In this document: positions 27,870 to 37,115 of the stretch, in pieces
Layout of the letters: each line of letters begins with the position of its first letter
Position numbering within the stretch: position 1 is the stretch's first letter
From: Coraliomargarita algicola
GTDB taxonomy: Bacteria > Verrucomicrobiota > Verrucomicrobiia > Opitutales > Coraliomargaritaceae
Direction: 5' to 3'
DNA length: 64,000 nucleotides
Assembly (NCBI RefSeq): GCF_033878955.1
Contig: NZ_CP138858.1
Span: 620,001 to 684,000 of the forward strand
Notes under the pieces: generated by a model
What the model was told of the DNA's origin: nothing
Seen by the model: the letters and a program-made list of their open reading frames with translations, nothing else
The model's database searches: none
Made by a program: the position numbers and the translations under genes

Positions 27870-29690
27870 TTATGACGTCGCGGTCGAATCGTCTTCGGCG
27901 TCAACGACCGGTGTCGCCTCCGCTGGCTGCTCTTCGACTGGCGTTACGACCTTAGATTCTGGCGCGACCTTAGGAGCCTTCGGCTTGCGGGCTTTAAGTT
28001 CTTTAGGCTTCGCCTCTGGCATGGGGGGAGCCGCAAACAGACGCCCATCACCATATTCAGTGACGTAGCCTTCAGTAATCAACCAACGCAGGTCGAGCAT
28101 CAATTGCCCGAGTTTCCTCTCATCCTCCTGGCTCAGCGCCGCCTTAGGTGTCGCCTCCGTGGAAGCTGTGGCTCCTTCAGCCAATACTGGAGCTTCTGGA
28201 GCGTCTGCACTAGACGCAGTCTCCGCGCCCTCTGCAGTTACCTCCTCTTCGGACGACTCAGTTTTTGCCTCGGCCTCCGCCTTTGCTTTCGCCTGGGCCT
28301 CCGCCTTTGCTTTCGCTTCCGCCTCCGCTTTAGCCTTCGCAGCCGCTTCAACTTCAGCCTCAGTCATTTTTAGCGCTTCAGGCTTCTGCTTCTCCGTATC
28401 GATGCCGATATACTCTTTCGGCAACTTCGACGCGGGCATGTCTGGATGCTGCTCGATAAACTCGATCAAATCACGAATCGAATCAGTGAACGATGTTTTG
28501 CTATCGCGGAATTTACGCTTCACCGCGCACACATAAGAGACCCCCTTGGAGCCCTTCTTATATACCGCAAACTTGTGACGACGTAGGCGCCCGCGAATAT
28601 TATTGGCCGAATCCAATGGAAAGTGGTTTTGGCTCTCCACATAGGCTTCCACCGAGCGACGGATGTCCCCTTGCGGCAAACGCTCAATATCACGCCCGGC
28701 AAAACGAATCGAATCTCCCGAGCCGACGACCTTATCTTTGCGATGTTGCAGTAGAAAATGACGCGCCGCCTCTAAACTCTCAAAAGATTCGGGTTCGCCC
28801 TCTTGACGATCTTTCACCGTATAGCGCGCCCCCTTCTTCATCGACTCGAGCCATGCCTCAATTTGCTCGGGGTCCTTCACGCCTTCAAGCTTCGATGTAA
28901 AGCGTTCGAAAGACATGCCTGTGATACGAGCAGCATAGTGACGTTGGAGAAACTCCTGATAGCGATGGTAATTGGGCGGTCCAATCAGCTCACCAGTGAT
29001 GGTGCAACGACTGACCATCTGAAAATTCCCCTTAGGCGGATCAATTTCAATCTCTTCAATATCAAAAAACTGATCCAAGTGATTCGAAATTACATAATTG
29101 ATCGCATCCTCTTCAGTTTCGAAAGGCAAATGCCCCGGCACAGAATAGTAGAGCTGCTTCACTTCACCACCTTTAGCAGGCTTAGGCGAAACCACTACGA
29201 TGTAACGATCTGGCTTTTCAAGTAACAGGTGCGCGATATCGAACAACTGGTATGTGCGCGCGCTGGAGCGCAAACGGTTAATCAAAGCTTCAAAAGCCTC
29301 ATCCTGGGGATAGAGATCCACCTTAACAGTGGGCTGAAAATATGCAGCTGCCGCAGGACGTCCACGACCGCCTTCGCGACTATCACGTCCGTCACGTCCG
29401 TCACGACGCCCACGGCCAGCGTTTTGGTTCCCACGACGATCTACCTGACCGTCCCGCTCTCCGGCACCGCCGGGCCCCCCACGACGTGCGCCGCCGGAAC
29501 GGCGATCACGGGCAGCACCGCCTCCGCGCTTGCCCTTGCCTCCCTTGCTTGGCGAATCGTAATTCTTCAGGCGTGCAGGTTTAGCGTTTTCGTCCGCCCA
29601 ATTAGGACCGAAGTCGAGGCCGGAGAGTGCGTTAAGGTCGAGAGCTTGTTTCGAAGCCTCAGATTTGTTTTTTACTGGTTTTTCAGCCAT
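27870..29690 (-). CDS. Large RGG-rich protein with Ala/Lys/Glu repeat, probably RNA-associated
   Basis: A 606-residue protein in four parts. Residues 50-110 form a Gly/Arg-rich region of RGG and RDGRDGRD type. Residues 115-430 form a folded region with several alternating alpha/beta blocks (YIVVVSPKP, YYSVPGHLPFETEEDAINYV). A coiled-coil-like (AKAEAEAK)n stretch covers about residues 445-490. The tail is acidic and Pro-rich. I do not recognise the folded part. RGG tracts usually bind RNA, hence the guess. It is a single-gene unit, convergent with the phosphatase gene. Low-complexity parts show the Ala/Lys/Glu bias seen also in the protein at 9615-11117. Confidence 0.75.
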   Translation of the reverse strand: MAEKPVKNKSEASKQALDLNALSGLDFGPNWADENAKPARLKNYDSPSKGGKGKRGGGAARDRRSGGARRGGPGGAGERDGQVDRRGNQNAGRGRRDGRDGRDSREGGRGRPAAAAYFQPTVKVDLYPQDEAFEALINRLRSSARTYQLFDIAHLLLEKPDRYIVVVSPKPAKGGEVKQLYYSVPGHLPFETEEDAINYVISNHLDQFFDIEEIEIDPPKGNFQMVSRCTITGELIGPPNYHRYQEFLQRHYAARITGMSFERFTSKLEGVKDPEQIEAWLESMKKGARYTVKDRQEGEPESFESLEAARHFLLQHRKDKVVGSGDSIRFAGRDIERLPQGDIRRSVEAYVESQNHFPLDSANNIRGRLRRHKFAVYKKGSKGVSYVCAVKRKFRDSKTSFTDSIRDLIEFIEQHPDMPASKLPKEYIGIDTEKQKPEALKMTEAEVEAAAKAKAEAEAKAKAEAQAKAKAEAEAKTESSEEEVTAEGAETASSADAPEAPVLAEGATASTEATPKAALSQEDERKLGQLMLDLRWLITEGYVTEYGDGRLFAAPPMPEAKPKELKARKPKAPKVAPESKVVTPVEEQPAEATPVVDAEDDSTATS

Positions 29691-29897
29691 GACGGTCTGG
29701 GATAAACGCGACCAATGAAAGCTTGGGCACGTGAGTTAGTTTGATGAATGTTGAGTTGATAGGGGAAAATATTTGAAGATACAAGCATGTGAACTGCCTT
29801 TTTTATAAGAAAATTTCATTTTTTTGAAATTTGTGATTGATCTACGAAAATACACACGTATCACCTTCGAACTTCGCTACGAAAAACGTAGTCCATC

Positions 29898-29982
29898 GGT
29901 CGAGTGGTGGAATTGGCAGACACGCATGATTAAGGGTCATGTGCCGCGAGGCGTGAGGGTTCAAGTCCCTCCTCGACCACCA
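29898..29982 (+). tRNA. tRNA-Leu, anticodon AAG
   Basis: Acceptor arms GGTCGAG/CTCGACC close a type II cloverleaf with encoded CCA. The anticodon arm is CATGA-TTAAGGG-TCATG, which places AAG at positions 34-36. A long variable arm (TGCCGCGAGGCGTG) is typical of Leu, and the T arm is GAGGG-TTCAAGT-CCCTC. The D-loop is GGAATTGGCAGAC. AAG would read CUU (and CUC if A34 becomes inosine) and is uncommon in bacteria, where GAG is the usual form. The 3' CCA is followed at once by the 103-bp tandem repeat array. Confidence 0.92.
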
Positions 29983-29983
29983 G

Positions 29984-30498
29984 GCTTCGTCTGGAACTTG
30001 TTCCAGCAAACGAAGCCTGTCGCGGCGTAACGAAGTGTAGCCGGACAACGAAGCCCCATGAAGACTACGCCCGGGCAAGCCAGTTAGCTTCGTCTGGAAC
30101 TTGTTCCAGCAAACGAAGCCTGTCGCGGCGTAACGAAGTGTAGCCGGACAACGAAGCCCCATGAAGACTACGCCCGGGCAAGCCAGTTAGCTTCGTCTGG
30201 AACTTGTTCCAGCAAACGAAGCCTGTCGCGGCGTAACGAAGTGTAGCCGGACCACGAAGCCCCATGAAGACTACGTCTGGGCAAGCCAATTAGCTTCGTC
30301 TGGAACTTGTTCCAGCAAACGAAGCCTGTCGCGGCGTAACGAAGTGTAGCCGGACCACGAAGCCCCATGAAGACTACGCCTGGGCAAGCCAATTAGCTTC
30401 GTCTGGAACTTGTTCCAGCAAACGAAGCCTGTCGCGGCGTAACGAAGTGTAGCCGGACCACGAAGCTCCAAGGAGACTACGCCCAGGCAAGCCAGATA
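29984..30498. repeat. Five tandem copies of a 103-bp repeat
   Basis: Units start at 29984, 30087, 30190, 30293 and 30396, exactly 103 bases apart. Each begins with the nested hairpin GCTTCGT-CTGGAAC..GTTCCAG..ACGAAGC and then carries GCGGCGTAACGAAGTGTAGCCGGAC and ACGAAGC. The first two units are identical or nearly so, units 3 and 4 share changes, and unit 5 is most diverged. Because 103 is not a multiple of three, open frames across it shift and are artefacts. The rest of the spacer to 30867 holds only a doubtful 47-codon frame. Confidence 0.95.
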
Positions 30499-30537
30499 TT
30501 AAGGAGAGACTTGACAGACCTGCTAAGCTTTCAACCG

Positions 30538-30681
30538 ATGAAGCACCAAAAAACGAAGACCTCCCCAAAATCGGAAGTAAAGACACAGAAAGTAGAGCCT
30601 TGGAAGAAGCGCTATCCGTCTCGTCAGGAAGTCATCGCAGACATGGTGCGGCGCCGTAGCCAACCCACCGCCGAGAAGTAG
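30538..30681 (+). CDS. Possible small basic protein
   Basis: A 47-codon frame from ATG 30538 encodes a Lys/Arg-rich peptide (MKHQKTKTSPKSEV... YPSRQEVIADMVRRR). There is no clear ribosome binding site and no recognised family. Its only support is the protein-like second half. It could be the tail of a decayed gene next to the repeat array. Confidence 0.25.
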   Translation: MKHQKTKTSPKSEVKTQKVEPWKKRYPSRQEVIADMVRRRSQPTAEK

Positions 30682-30867
30682 AGGATTTGGTAGGCTCAGA
30701 CCACGAAAGCGATTTGAGACGAGCGATCAGCTCCCCTGCCATTGGATAACCGTCAGTTCGGACCGAAAAGACCTCTGAGCGAACCGAAAATAGCAGTGCA
30801 ATGCCCGGATCCAAAGCTGTATTGGCTTACATGTAATCGGCGCACAACAGCATGCGATTACTTCACT

Positions 30868-32772
30868 TCAGAGAACTTCCAGCACCCAGCTCAACTCTTT
30901 AAAGACAGGCGTGCCACCTTTCCAGTTTTGAGAACCTAATCTTAAACGATCGGTTTTAGTAATCCCATTATCATTGAACTTCGATGATATTGAGATCGCA
31001 GGCGCTAATTCCAATTGTTGAAGACCATTCCAGTTTTCCAATGGATCTCCGGACGCGTTCTTGAAATCACTGGGCTGGAAGGTGAAGGTTTCGAGTTGAT
31101 TATGCCCAGCCAGTTTGACCGATGTGGCATGTGAATCGATTCGAATGACCATTGTATTCGGCTCAGCAGATTGAACCTTCAAAGCCAGTTTAACAGTTGG
31201 TGTATCACTTTCAGGTGCCTGCCACATAGGATGATACAGCTTATTGGTTTTAAGTGCCCAATTCGTAGGATCGTAAGTAAACCACTCTTGTTTCCAATCA
31301 CCTGTAAAGTCTTCAATCACCGTGCTTTCTTTCAGGGTGGCGTTGACCTTTGCCTCTTGTAAGTCTTCAGCGGTGACCATTTCAACCAATGATGAGATAT
31401 TCATCGTATCCACGGTGAAGGAGCTGTAATAATAATTGGTCGCAGACTCTGGTGCATCCAGTTTGTAGGTCACATTGGCATAGGCCCAGAGAGGCATTTC
31501 TGTCGAATAGAGCGGTAGCTTGCCGCTCCAAAAACTACCATGGTCTTTGGCAGTCGCATGGTGCCAAAATTTATACCTCGGATTTAAGTCTTCATCCTTC
31601 GAGCGCGAGGGGCCGCCTTGCTGTGTGTAGTAAATATCAACAGAAGCGATTTCCTGAGAGTCGTCGACCTTCACACTGAATTCCGGAATACCGCCCTTCG
31701 CATTCAAATTAAGAATGGTTTGCGGCATTGCAGGCGGCTTGGTGGTCCCTTGGAGGTAGTGATCAATAAACCTAAAGCCTGAAATAATATATTGCCCACT
31801 ATCCTGGTGATTATGCTGGGGTCCGGAGCTGATGCCGTAATCTTCGCTCTTAATTAAAGATACTGCTTCTGGCAGGTCATACAATTCACCGTGAAAATCA
31901 TTGGATGGGCTGATGAAAAAGGTCGGACAAGTGATGTGACTGAGATTCACACAGTCGCCGAGCGTCGCGTTATAAATTTCGCTACTGTTCTGATAATCAC
32001 TGATCCCTCCACAGGTGGGTACCGCGACTTTCAGGCGATCATCGGCTGCAGCAGTCAGCACAGTAATCTTCCCTCCCATGGAGTGTCCGTAGATCCCGAT
32101 CCGATCTGGGTCGACATTGGGTTGTTCTTCCAGGAACGTGATGGCGCGTCGCGCGGCGACGGTAGCCAGAAACCAAAGGCTATTTCTGGGTGAATCAATC
32201 GCATCTAAAGTGAGCTCATGCGGGGCAATTTTCGAGGACGCACTATCAGGGTGGCGACAGGGAGCGTGGTAGCCATCGACAGCACCCCAGTCTGTAGTGA
32301 GTTTATAATCGGGGTGGTCTGTTTGATTATCCCAGAAAAGTTTCACCGTGCCGGGATTTACTTTATACTGAGAAGACGACAAGCGTCCGGCCCAAGAGAT
32401 CGAGATCGTTGCGTAGCCGCGCTTAGCATTCGAAATACTTGCCCTGGCATCGGCATACTGACCACCACCATGCACATTGACAAGTGCCGGCAAATTAGTC
32501 CCGCCGACAGGATAGCCAAAGATCGCGGCGACCATCGCCTTCTGGCCCTTAAAGGTGCCGGCGCAATAACGCACAACCTTGAGCACTGTCCCCTCCTCTT
32601 CCCATGCTGCGAGTATCTCGATGTCCAATGGATCTTTACGCGGGTCAAAATCCTGCCACAGCTCTTCAAAGGTGCTGGGAGCGCGAGCACCGGGTTGCAA
32701 TGAAGTGAGTGTATTAGCTGAAAGCGATACAGTAAAACTGATAAAGGCTAGATATATAATTCGGAGGTTCAT
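30868..32772 (-). CDS. Secreted alpha/beta-hydrolase, acetyl xylan esterase-like
   Basis: A 634-residue protein with an N-terminal signal peptide. The esterase domain (about 40-340) has LVNVHGGGQ (oxyanion region), YGHSMGGK with the nucleophile Ser, a likely acid in ISPSNDFHG and a likely His in QHNHQDSG. About 290 residues of beta-rich sequence follow and may bind carbohydrate. The family removes acetyl or other esters from polysaccharides. It is the most downstream gene of the catabolic locus and forms its own unit, 108 bases after the prepilin-like gene. It lacks the palindromic operator found in front of the other units. Confidence 0.78.
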   Translation of the reverse strand: MNLRIIYLAFISFTVSLSANTLTSLQPGARAPSTFEELWQDFDPRKDPLDIEILAAWEEEGTVLKVVRYCAGTFKGQKAMVAAIFGYPVGGTNLPALVNVHGGGQYADARASISNAKRGYATISISWAGRLSSSQYKVNPGTVKLFWDNQTDHPDYKLTTDWGAVDGYHAPCRHPDSASSKIAPHELTLDAIDSPRNSLWFLATVAARRAITFLEEQPNVDPDRIGIYGHSMGGKITVLTAAADDRLKVAVPTCGGISDYQNSSEIYNATLGDCVNLSHITCPTFFISPSNDFHGELYDLPEAVSLIKSEDYGISSGPQHNHQDSGQYIISGFRFIDHYLQGTTKPPAMPQTILNLNAKGGIPEFSVKVDDSQEIASVDIYYTQQGGPSRSKDEDLNPRYKFWHHATAKDHGSFWSGKLPLYSTEMPLWAYANVTYKLDAPESATNYYYSSFTVDTMNISSLVEMVTAEDLQEAKVNATLKESTVIEDFTGDWKQEWFTYDPTNWALKTNKLYHPMWQAPESDTPTVKLALKVQSAEPNTMVIRIDSHATSVKLAGHNQLETFTFQPSDFKNASGDPLENWNGLQQLELAPAISISSKFNDNGITKTDRLRLGSQNWKGGTPVFKELSWVLEVL

Positions 32773-32880
32773 TTTATTCTTGGGAGCAAATACAATACGA
32801 ACTGTGTTGACTTGCGGGTCTTGAAATTTTGAAGGCGCGGCTTGTGAGCAAAAAGTTAAGCGAATGAAACTGGCTAGCGA

Positions 32881-33615
32881 CTATTCAACATAAACGTGCT
32901 TCTGCTTAATCTCACCAACCGCAAAGGATTCAACATGGCCATCCACAAAAGCGACATTCCCTCGACCATTGTGACGATCACTGAACCCAGTCAAAGAGCT
33001 CTCAGAAATATAATCGTCGGCAGTAGAGGGAGTATATACCTTACTACCGACCGATACAAAATAATCGTTTCCCCACCCCTTACGTGAGTCTTTTTGAATC
33101 GTATCCGCGATCAACATCGTTTCATTAGGACGTTGCATAGTAATTGATCTTATTGGCGATGCTCTGATGCCATCCCCATCCAAATCTCTGGCATCCGGAA
33201 CTAAAGCTGGATTCCAACCGTATGAATAGGTCGATTTCCGGACCCCATCAAACTCCATAATGTAATCCGCCGAAGGGCAATTCACCACCTCATAGATACG
33301 GTTTTGCCCTTCCCCGCCCACATAGGGAGCGATTTGATCCACCCAAGTAAGCGTAGGATCGTCGCCACCGCCAGAATACAGACTCACAAAATTTCCGTTA
33401 TGATCGGAAGCATAAGCCGTCGCCCCTAAGGCTAATTGGCGCAAATGAGTGACGCATTTAGCAACCTGAGAAGCTTCGCGCACTTTGCCCACAGAGGGGA
33501 TGATAATTGCTGCCAGGATGCCGACAATCGCAATCACGGTGAGTAGTTCAATCAATGTAAAGGCAGCGACTCTTTGCTGCTTAATTCTAGGATATTTAAA
33601 GGAGTATGAGGTCAT
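32881..33615 (-). CDS. Prepilin-type (H-X9-DG) pseudopilin-like protein
   Basis: A 244-residue protein with a basic leader and type IV pilin-like signal VAAFTLIELLTVIAIVGILAAIIIPS, cleaved by prepilin peptidase before Phe. The C-terminus has the H-X9-DG type motif GRGNVAFVDGHVESF. Such proteins are abundant in Verrucomicrobiota and Planctomycetota genomes, often beside sulfatases and glycoside hydrolases, and their role is uncertain. It lies 105 bases downstream of the sulfatase gene, so it could be the last member of that operon. Confidence 0.88.
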   Translation of the reverse strand: MTSYSFKYPRIKQQRVAAFTLIELLTVIAIVGILAAIIIPSVGKVREASQVAKCVTHLRQLALGATAYASDHNGNFVSLYSGGGDDPTLTWVDQIAPYVGGEGQNRIYEVVNCPSADYIMEFDGVRKSTYSYGWNPALVPDARDLDGDGIRASPIRSITMQRPNETMLIADTIQKDSRKGWGNDYFVSVGSKVYTPSTADDYISESSLTGFSDRHNGRGNVAFVDGHVESFAVGEIKQKHVYVE

Positions 33616-33720
33616 TATTATTGTTGGGGTTTTAAAATTTATAGTCCGCTTGAAAGCAGAGGTCCGCGCTTACATATTCATTACGGTGAATCTAATATTC
33701 ATAGTCATTTTAATAGAGTT

Positions 33721-35241
33721 TTAGTCTCTTAGGCCTTCTTCCCATGCGATATATTTGGAAAGAAGCGTTTGATATTTCTCAGGTTCTTCGGTGCTTAGAT
33801 CTGTGATTTCAGTCTCTTCTGCTGAAAGCTTATAGAGGCTCCAATGCTTGGCATCGTCCGTGACGAGTTTGTAGCCCTCGTCGATAATATATCGATGCGA
33901 ACCGCGCTGCATAAAGATAGGGTCACGCTTCTTTAAGGCTTGATCCTGCAGCACATCGACAAAGCTATCCCCGTAGAGTTTACGTTCGGACTTGCTCTCA
34001 AAGGTTTCCGGATAGCTCGCGCCGGCCAGTTCGATCAATGTCGGCATGACATCGGACAAATGAGAAAACTTATCGGTAAATCGACCGGGATTCTTGATTC
34101 CCTTGGGCCAGTGCACGATCATTGGGGTTCGAGAACCACCATTGTAGGCACTTAATTTAAACAAACGATAGGGGGTATTAGAAACGTTGGCCCAGTCACT
34201 GCCCGGTGAGACGTAGGTGCCGACGCCCCCAATATTATCCACCATTTGTCGCGAGCCTACTTTTTCGCATCCGTTGTCTGAGCAAAACATTATCAGCGTA
34301 TTTTCATAAACACCCGCTGACTTCAGCTTTTCGATCACTTCACCCACTTTTTGATCCACGCGATCGATCATTGCGGCATAGGTCTGCATGACGGCGATCT
34401 GTTGCGCTTTCTCGGACTCACTCAATTGATCCCAGTCATTATGCGTGGCTGGTGAAAGCGGTGACGTCTCCGGATCAAGAAGCCCGATCTCTTGTTGTTT
34501 TTCATAGCGGGCCTTACGAATTGCACCGTAGCCAGCATCATACACACCGTCGTATTTAGCGATATCCTCAGGCCAGGCGAGCAATGGATCGTGCGGGGCA
34601 CTGTAGGGAAGATACAGAAAGAACGGCCGACCGCTTTTTTCTTTTTCCCACTCATCCAGATACTCGAGCGCCTTGCTAGTAAAAGCATCGGTGGTATAAA
34701 AGCCTTTCGGAAAGTAATGCTGATAGTTCGGATCTCTAGTATTAAAAGTTAAGTCATCATCACACCAAAAACGATCACGTCCTTTACTCGCGGGCTCGGG
34801 TTCTCCCTCACGCTTGAGGCCCGGATTGAAATGGTTACTCATACCATCCCGCAGACCGTAGTAGTGATCGAATCCGCGATCAAATAGACTGATCGTGGAA
34901 TGGTGCTTTCCCGAAGCGTAAGTATGGTAGCCTGCTGCGCCTAAAACATGGCCTAAAGTCGGGTTACTATAATTATGTAAGGCTTTGTAATTCGAAGCCC
35001 CCATCAGCAAGCTGACGCGGCTGGCACCACACTTAGCATCATTATAGAACCGCCGAAAGCGTATGCCTTGCTCCGCCAGTTTATCGAGATTGGGAGTCTT
35101 CACTTCCCCCCCATACGCACCGATGTCCGAGAAACCCAGATCATCCACCATGATCAAGACGATATTAGGCTTCGCCTGCCCAGCAACGACATTTAGCCAG
35201 GCGACGAATATAATCAGAATACTATAAAGAACTTTATACAT
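33721..35241 (-). CDS. S1-family sulfatase
   Basis: A 506-residue exported sulfatase. After a signal peptide (1-23) come PNIVLIMVDDLG with metal ligands D33/D34, then the formylglycine motif CGASR (C71, R75). This motif has Ala in place of the usual Pro but matches the accepted CX(P/A)SR pattern. ASGKHH and MFCSDNG follow downstream. The protein would cut sulfate esters from a polysaccharide or oligosaccharide outside the cytoplasm. A sulfatase-maturing enzyme is not in the window. It begins six bases after the GH29 gene and is presumably its operon partner. Confidence 0.93.
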   Translation of the reverse strand: MYKVLYSILIIFVAWLNVVAGQAKPNIVLIMVDDLGFSDIGAYGGEVKTPNLDKLAEQGIRFRRFYNDAKCGASRVSLLMGASNYKALHNYSNPTLGHVLGAAGYHTYASGKHHSTISLFDRGFDHYYGLRDGMSNHFNPGLKREGEPEPASKGRDRFWCDDDLTFNTRDPNYQHYFPKGFYTTDAFTSKALEYLDEWEKEKSGRPFFLYLPYSAPHDPLLAWPEDIAKYDGVYDAGYGAIRKARYEKQQEIGLLDPETSPLSPATHNDWDQLSESEKAQQIAVMQTYAAMIDRVDQKVGEVIEKLKSAGVYENTLIMFCSDNGCEKVGSRQMVDNIGGVGTYVSPGSDWANVSNTPYRLFKLSAYNGGSRTPMIVHWPKGIKNPGRFTDKFSHLSDVMPTLIELAGASYPETFESKSERKLYGDSFVDVLQDQALKKRDPIFMQRGSHRYIIDEGYKLVTDDAKHWSLYKLSAEETEITDLSTEEPEKYQTLLSKYIAWEEGLRD

Positions 35242-35247
35242 TATCTA

Positions 35248-37095
35248 CTAGCGGTAAGGTGTGAGTGTAATGCGCTTAACGCCAAATCCTCGGCCCATCA
35301 GTTTGCGGGGAGCCAGCTCCAAATGATTCACACCCACTTTAGTTATGTCCAAAACTCCCAAGGTGGCCACAAAATTGCGCTGACGCGGAGGGCCCGGTTG
35401 AAATGATTTATTCGAATCAAAACCGGATTCAAAACTCACAAAAGTGATGCTTTCATCGCCACAGGAGAGCACCCACTCGGAGTCAGCTGCATCATTTCCA
35501 GCCGAATACTCGATACTCACCAAATACTCACCGGCTGCCAAAACATTGAGCTCCCAGACCGCTTTTGCGTCTTCAGAATTCCACTCCTCCACATAATAAT
35601 CATGCTTCCACTCTCCAAACTTCTCCATCCAGCGTGATTCCTCAATAGCGCAATCCTCGACGGTGGACATTTCAGCGAGCAAGGTCGCCGTTGTGATACC
35701 ATCGATTTGAGTCGCTTGATTGCTGACTTGCACCGGGCCATCGAATGTCAATTTAACGACGGGAATTAAAGGCATCTCACGACCGACCTGCGATTCTAGA
35801 TTCACTTCCAAAACAGTGCCTTTTTGCTGATAAGCGACTGTAGATGAATCATGCAGTAGACTCGCTCCGGTGACATTGGCCCTTAAATCTGCCAGACGGA
35901 GTATCCCCTCAACGGGCCAGTCAAACACGTGTAGATAGAGCTCATTTCCTTTTGTGGTGATATCCCCCCAACTAAAGCCCTGGTCAAAAGGTGACGCGCT
36001 CGCTCCATAGATCGCCTCCCCATTCTCAGCGAGCCACTCCCCCGAAGCCGTGAGTGCTTCAACCACCGGGGCTGGAATCGTGCCATCGCCCTTGGGGCCG
36101 ACGTTCAGCATATAAGAACCGCCACGAGCGACCACCTGAACGAGACGCTCACAAATCAATTTGGGTGACTTCCAGTTTTGATCATACCAGGCGTAGGACC
36201 AGGAGTCATTGGTCGTATCCACCGTTTCCCAAACGCCCACATCCGGACGCACAGGAGGGATGTGCATATCGCCAAGCGATACGTAGTCACCATATCCACC
36301 GCCGATTCGGCTGTTGATCAGGCAATCGGGTTGCAAATCAGTTACGAGCTCTACCAGCTTCGCACTGTATTTTTTGGGCATCGAGCCTGGAGTATCAAAC
36401 CAAATAACTGCAATGTCTCCATAGTTTGTGAGTAACTCCGTGACCTGCGGCACGACCTTTTCGTTGAAATAAATATCAAAGTCTTCCGGCGTATATCCGG
36501 CGGGGCGCTCCCCCTTATAATTACCTCCGTAGGGCTCTGTCCAATCCTGATTCTGTGAATAATAGAAACCGAATCGTATCCCTTCCTCCGCACAAGCATC
36601 CGCCAATTGCTTCATCAAATCCCGTTTATAGGGAGTCGCCTTGGTCACGGTAAAATCACTCGCAGCGGAATCAAAGAGTGCAAAACCATCATGATGCTTC
36701 GATGTAATCACAATGGTCTTCATACCCGCCGCCTTTGCGAGCTGGACCATCGCTTTGGCATCAAACTTTTGGGGATTAAACTGACTCGCATACGCCTTAT
36801 AATCATCTACGGGGATCTCCGCCATGTGCATGATCCATTCCCCAATCCCGTAGTAAGTCTTGCCATTCCAGATACCGCCCATGTCGGAATAGAGGCCCCA
36901 ATGAATGAACATCGCGTATTTGTCTTCAACAAACCACTTCAGACTAGGGTGACCGGCATTGATTGCGACCGTATCCTCACCCCACATTTCCTCCATTCCT
37001 TTTTCTTTGTCTGCGGCGTTAAGCAGTGGATAGCTGCTCAAGAGGAGCGCGAATGCAGTCGCGCAGGACTTCCATGAGATCGTCGATGTTTTCAT
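35248..37095 (-). CDS. GH29 alpha-L-fucosidase
   Basis: A 615-residue secreted fucosidase. After a signal peptide (about 1-27) come FIHWGLYSDMGG, TSKHHDGFALFDS, and AVIWFDTPG with the expected nucleophile Asp. The terminal part of about 160 residues is beta-rich and ends in GFGVKRITLTPYR. It releases terminal alpha-linked L-fucose. Of the three GH29 proteins in this window it is the most distant. The other two share SVISH and RGEM(E/V)TPEQ(K/R)LP with each other but not with this one. It lies between the PhoD-like gene (20 bases upstream) and the sulfatase. Confidence 0.92.
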   Translation of the reverse strand: MKTSTISWKSCATAFALLLSSYPLLNAADKEKGMEEMWGEDTVAINAGHPSLKWFVEDKYAMFIHWGLYSDMGGIWNGKTYYGIGEWIMHMAEIPVDDYKAYASQFNPQKFDAKAMVQLAKAAGMKTIVITSKHHDGFALFDSAASDFTVTKATPYKRDLMKQLADACAEEGIRFGFYYSQNQDWTEPYGGNYKGERPAGYTPEDFDIYFNEKVVPQVTELLTNYGDIAVIWFDTPGSMPKKYSAKLVELVTDLQPDCLINSRIGGGYGDYVSLGDMHIPPVRPDVGVWETVDTTNDSWSYAWYDQNWKSPKLICERLVQVVARGGSYMLNVGPKGDGTIPAPVVEALTASGEWLAENGEAIYGASASPFDQGFSWGDITTKGNELYLHVFDWPVEGILRLADLRANVTGASLLHDSSTVAYQQKGTVLEVNLESQVGREMPLIPVVKLTFDGPVQVSNQATQIDGITTATLLAEMSTVEDCAIEESRWMEKFGEWKHDYYVEEWNSEDAKAVWELNVLAAGEYLVSIEYSAGNDAADSEWVLSCGDESITFVSFESGFDSNKSFQPGPPRQRNFVATLGVLDITKVGVNHLELAPRKLMGRGFGVKRITLTPYR

Positions 37096-37115
37096 TAATA
37101 TAAATTGTGTTCAGG

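Noticed and set aside
29984..30498. CRISPR array
   Set aside because: The 103-bp units abut with no unique spacers, and no cas gene is present.
30065..30586. Series of overlapping minus-strand frames of 66-74 codons
   Set aside because: They arise from the 103-bp tandem repeat read in rotating frames. The peptides are the same repeat translated again and again, with no start signals.
29898..30681. Prophage or integrative element attached at tRNA-Leu
   Set aside because: No integrase and no second copy of the tRNA 3' end is present in the window. The sequence after the tRNA is a tandem repeat, not element genes.
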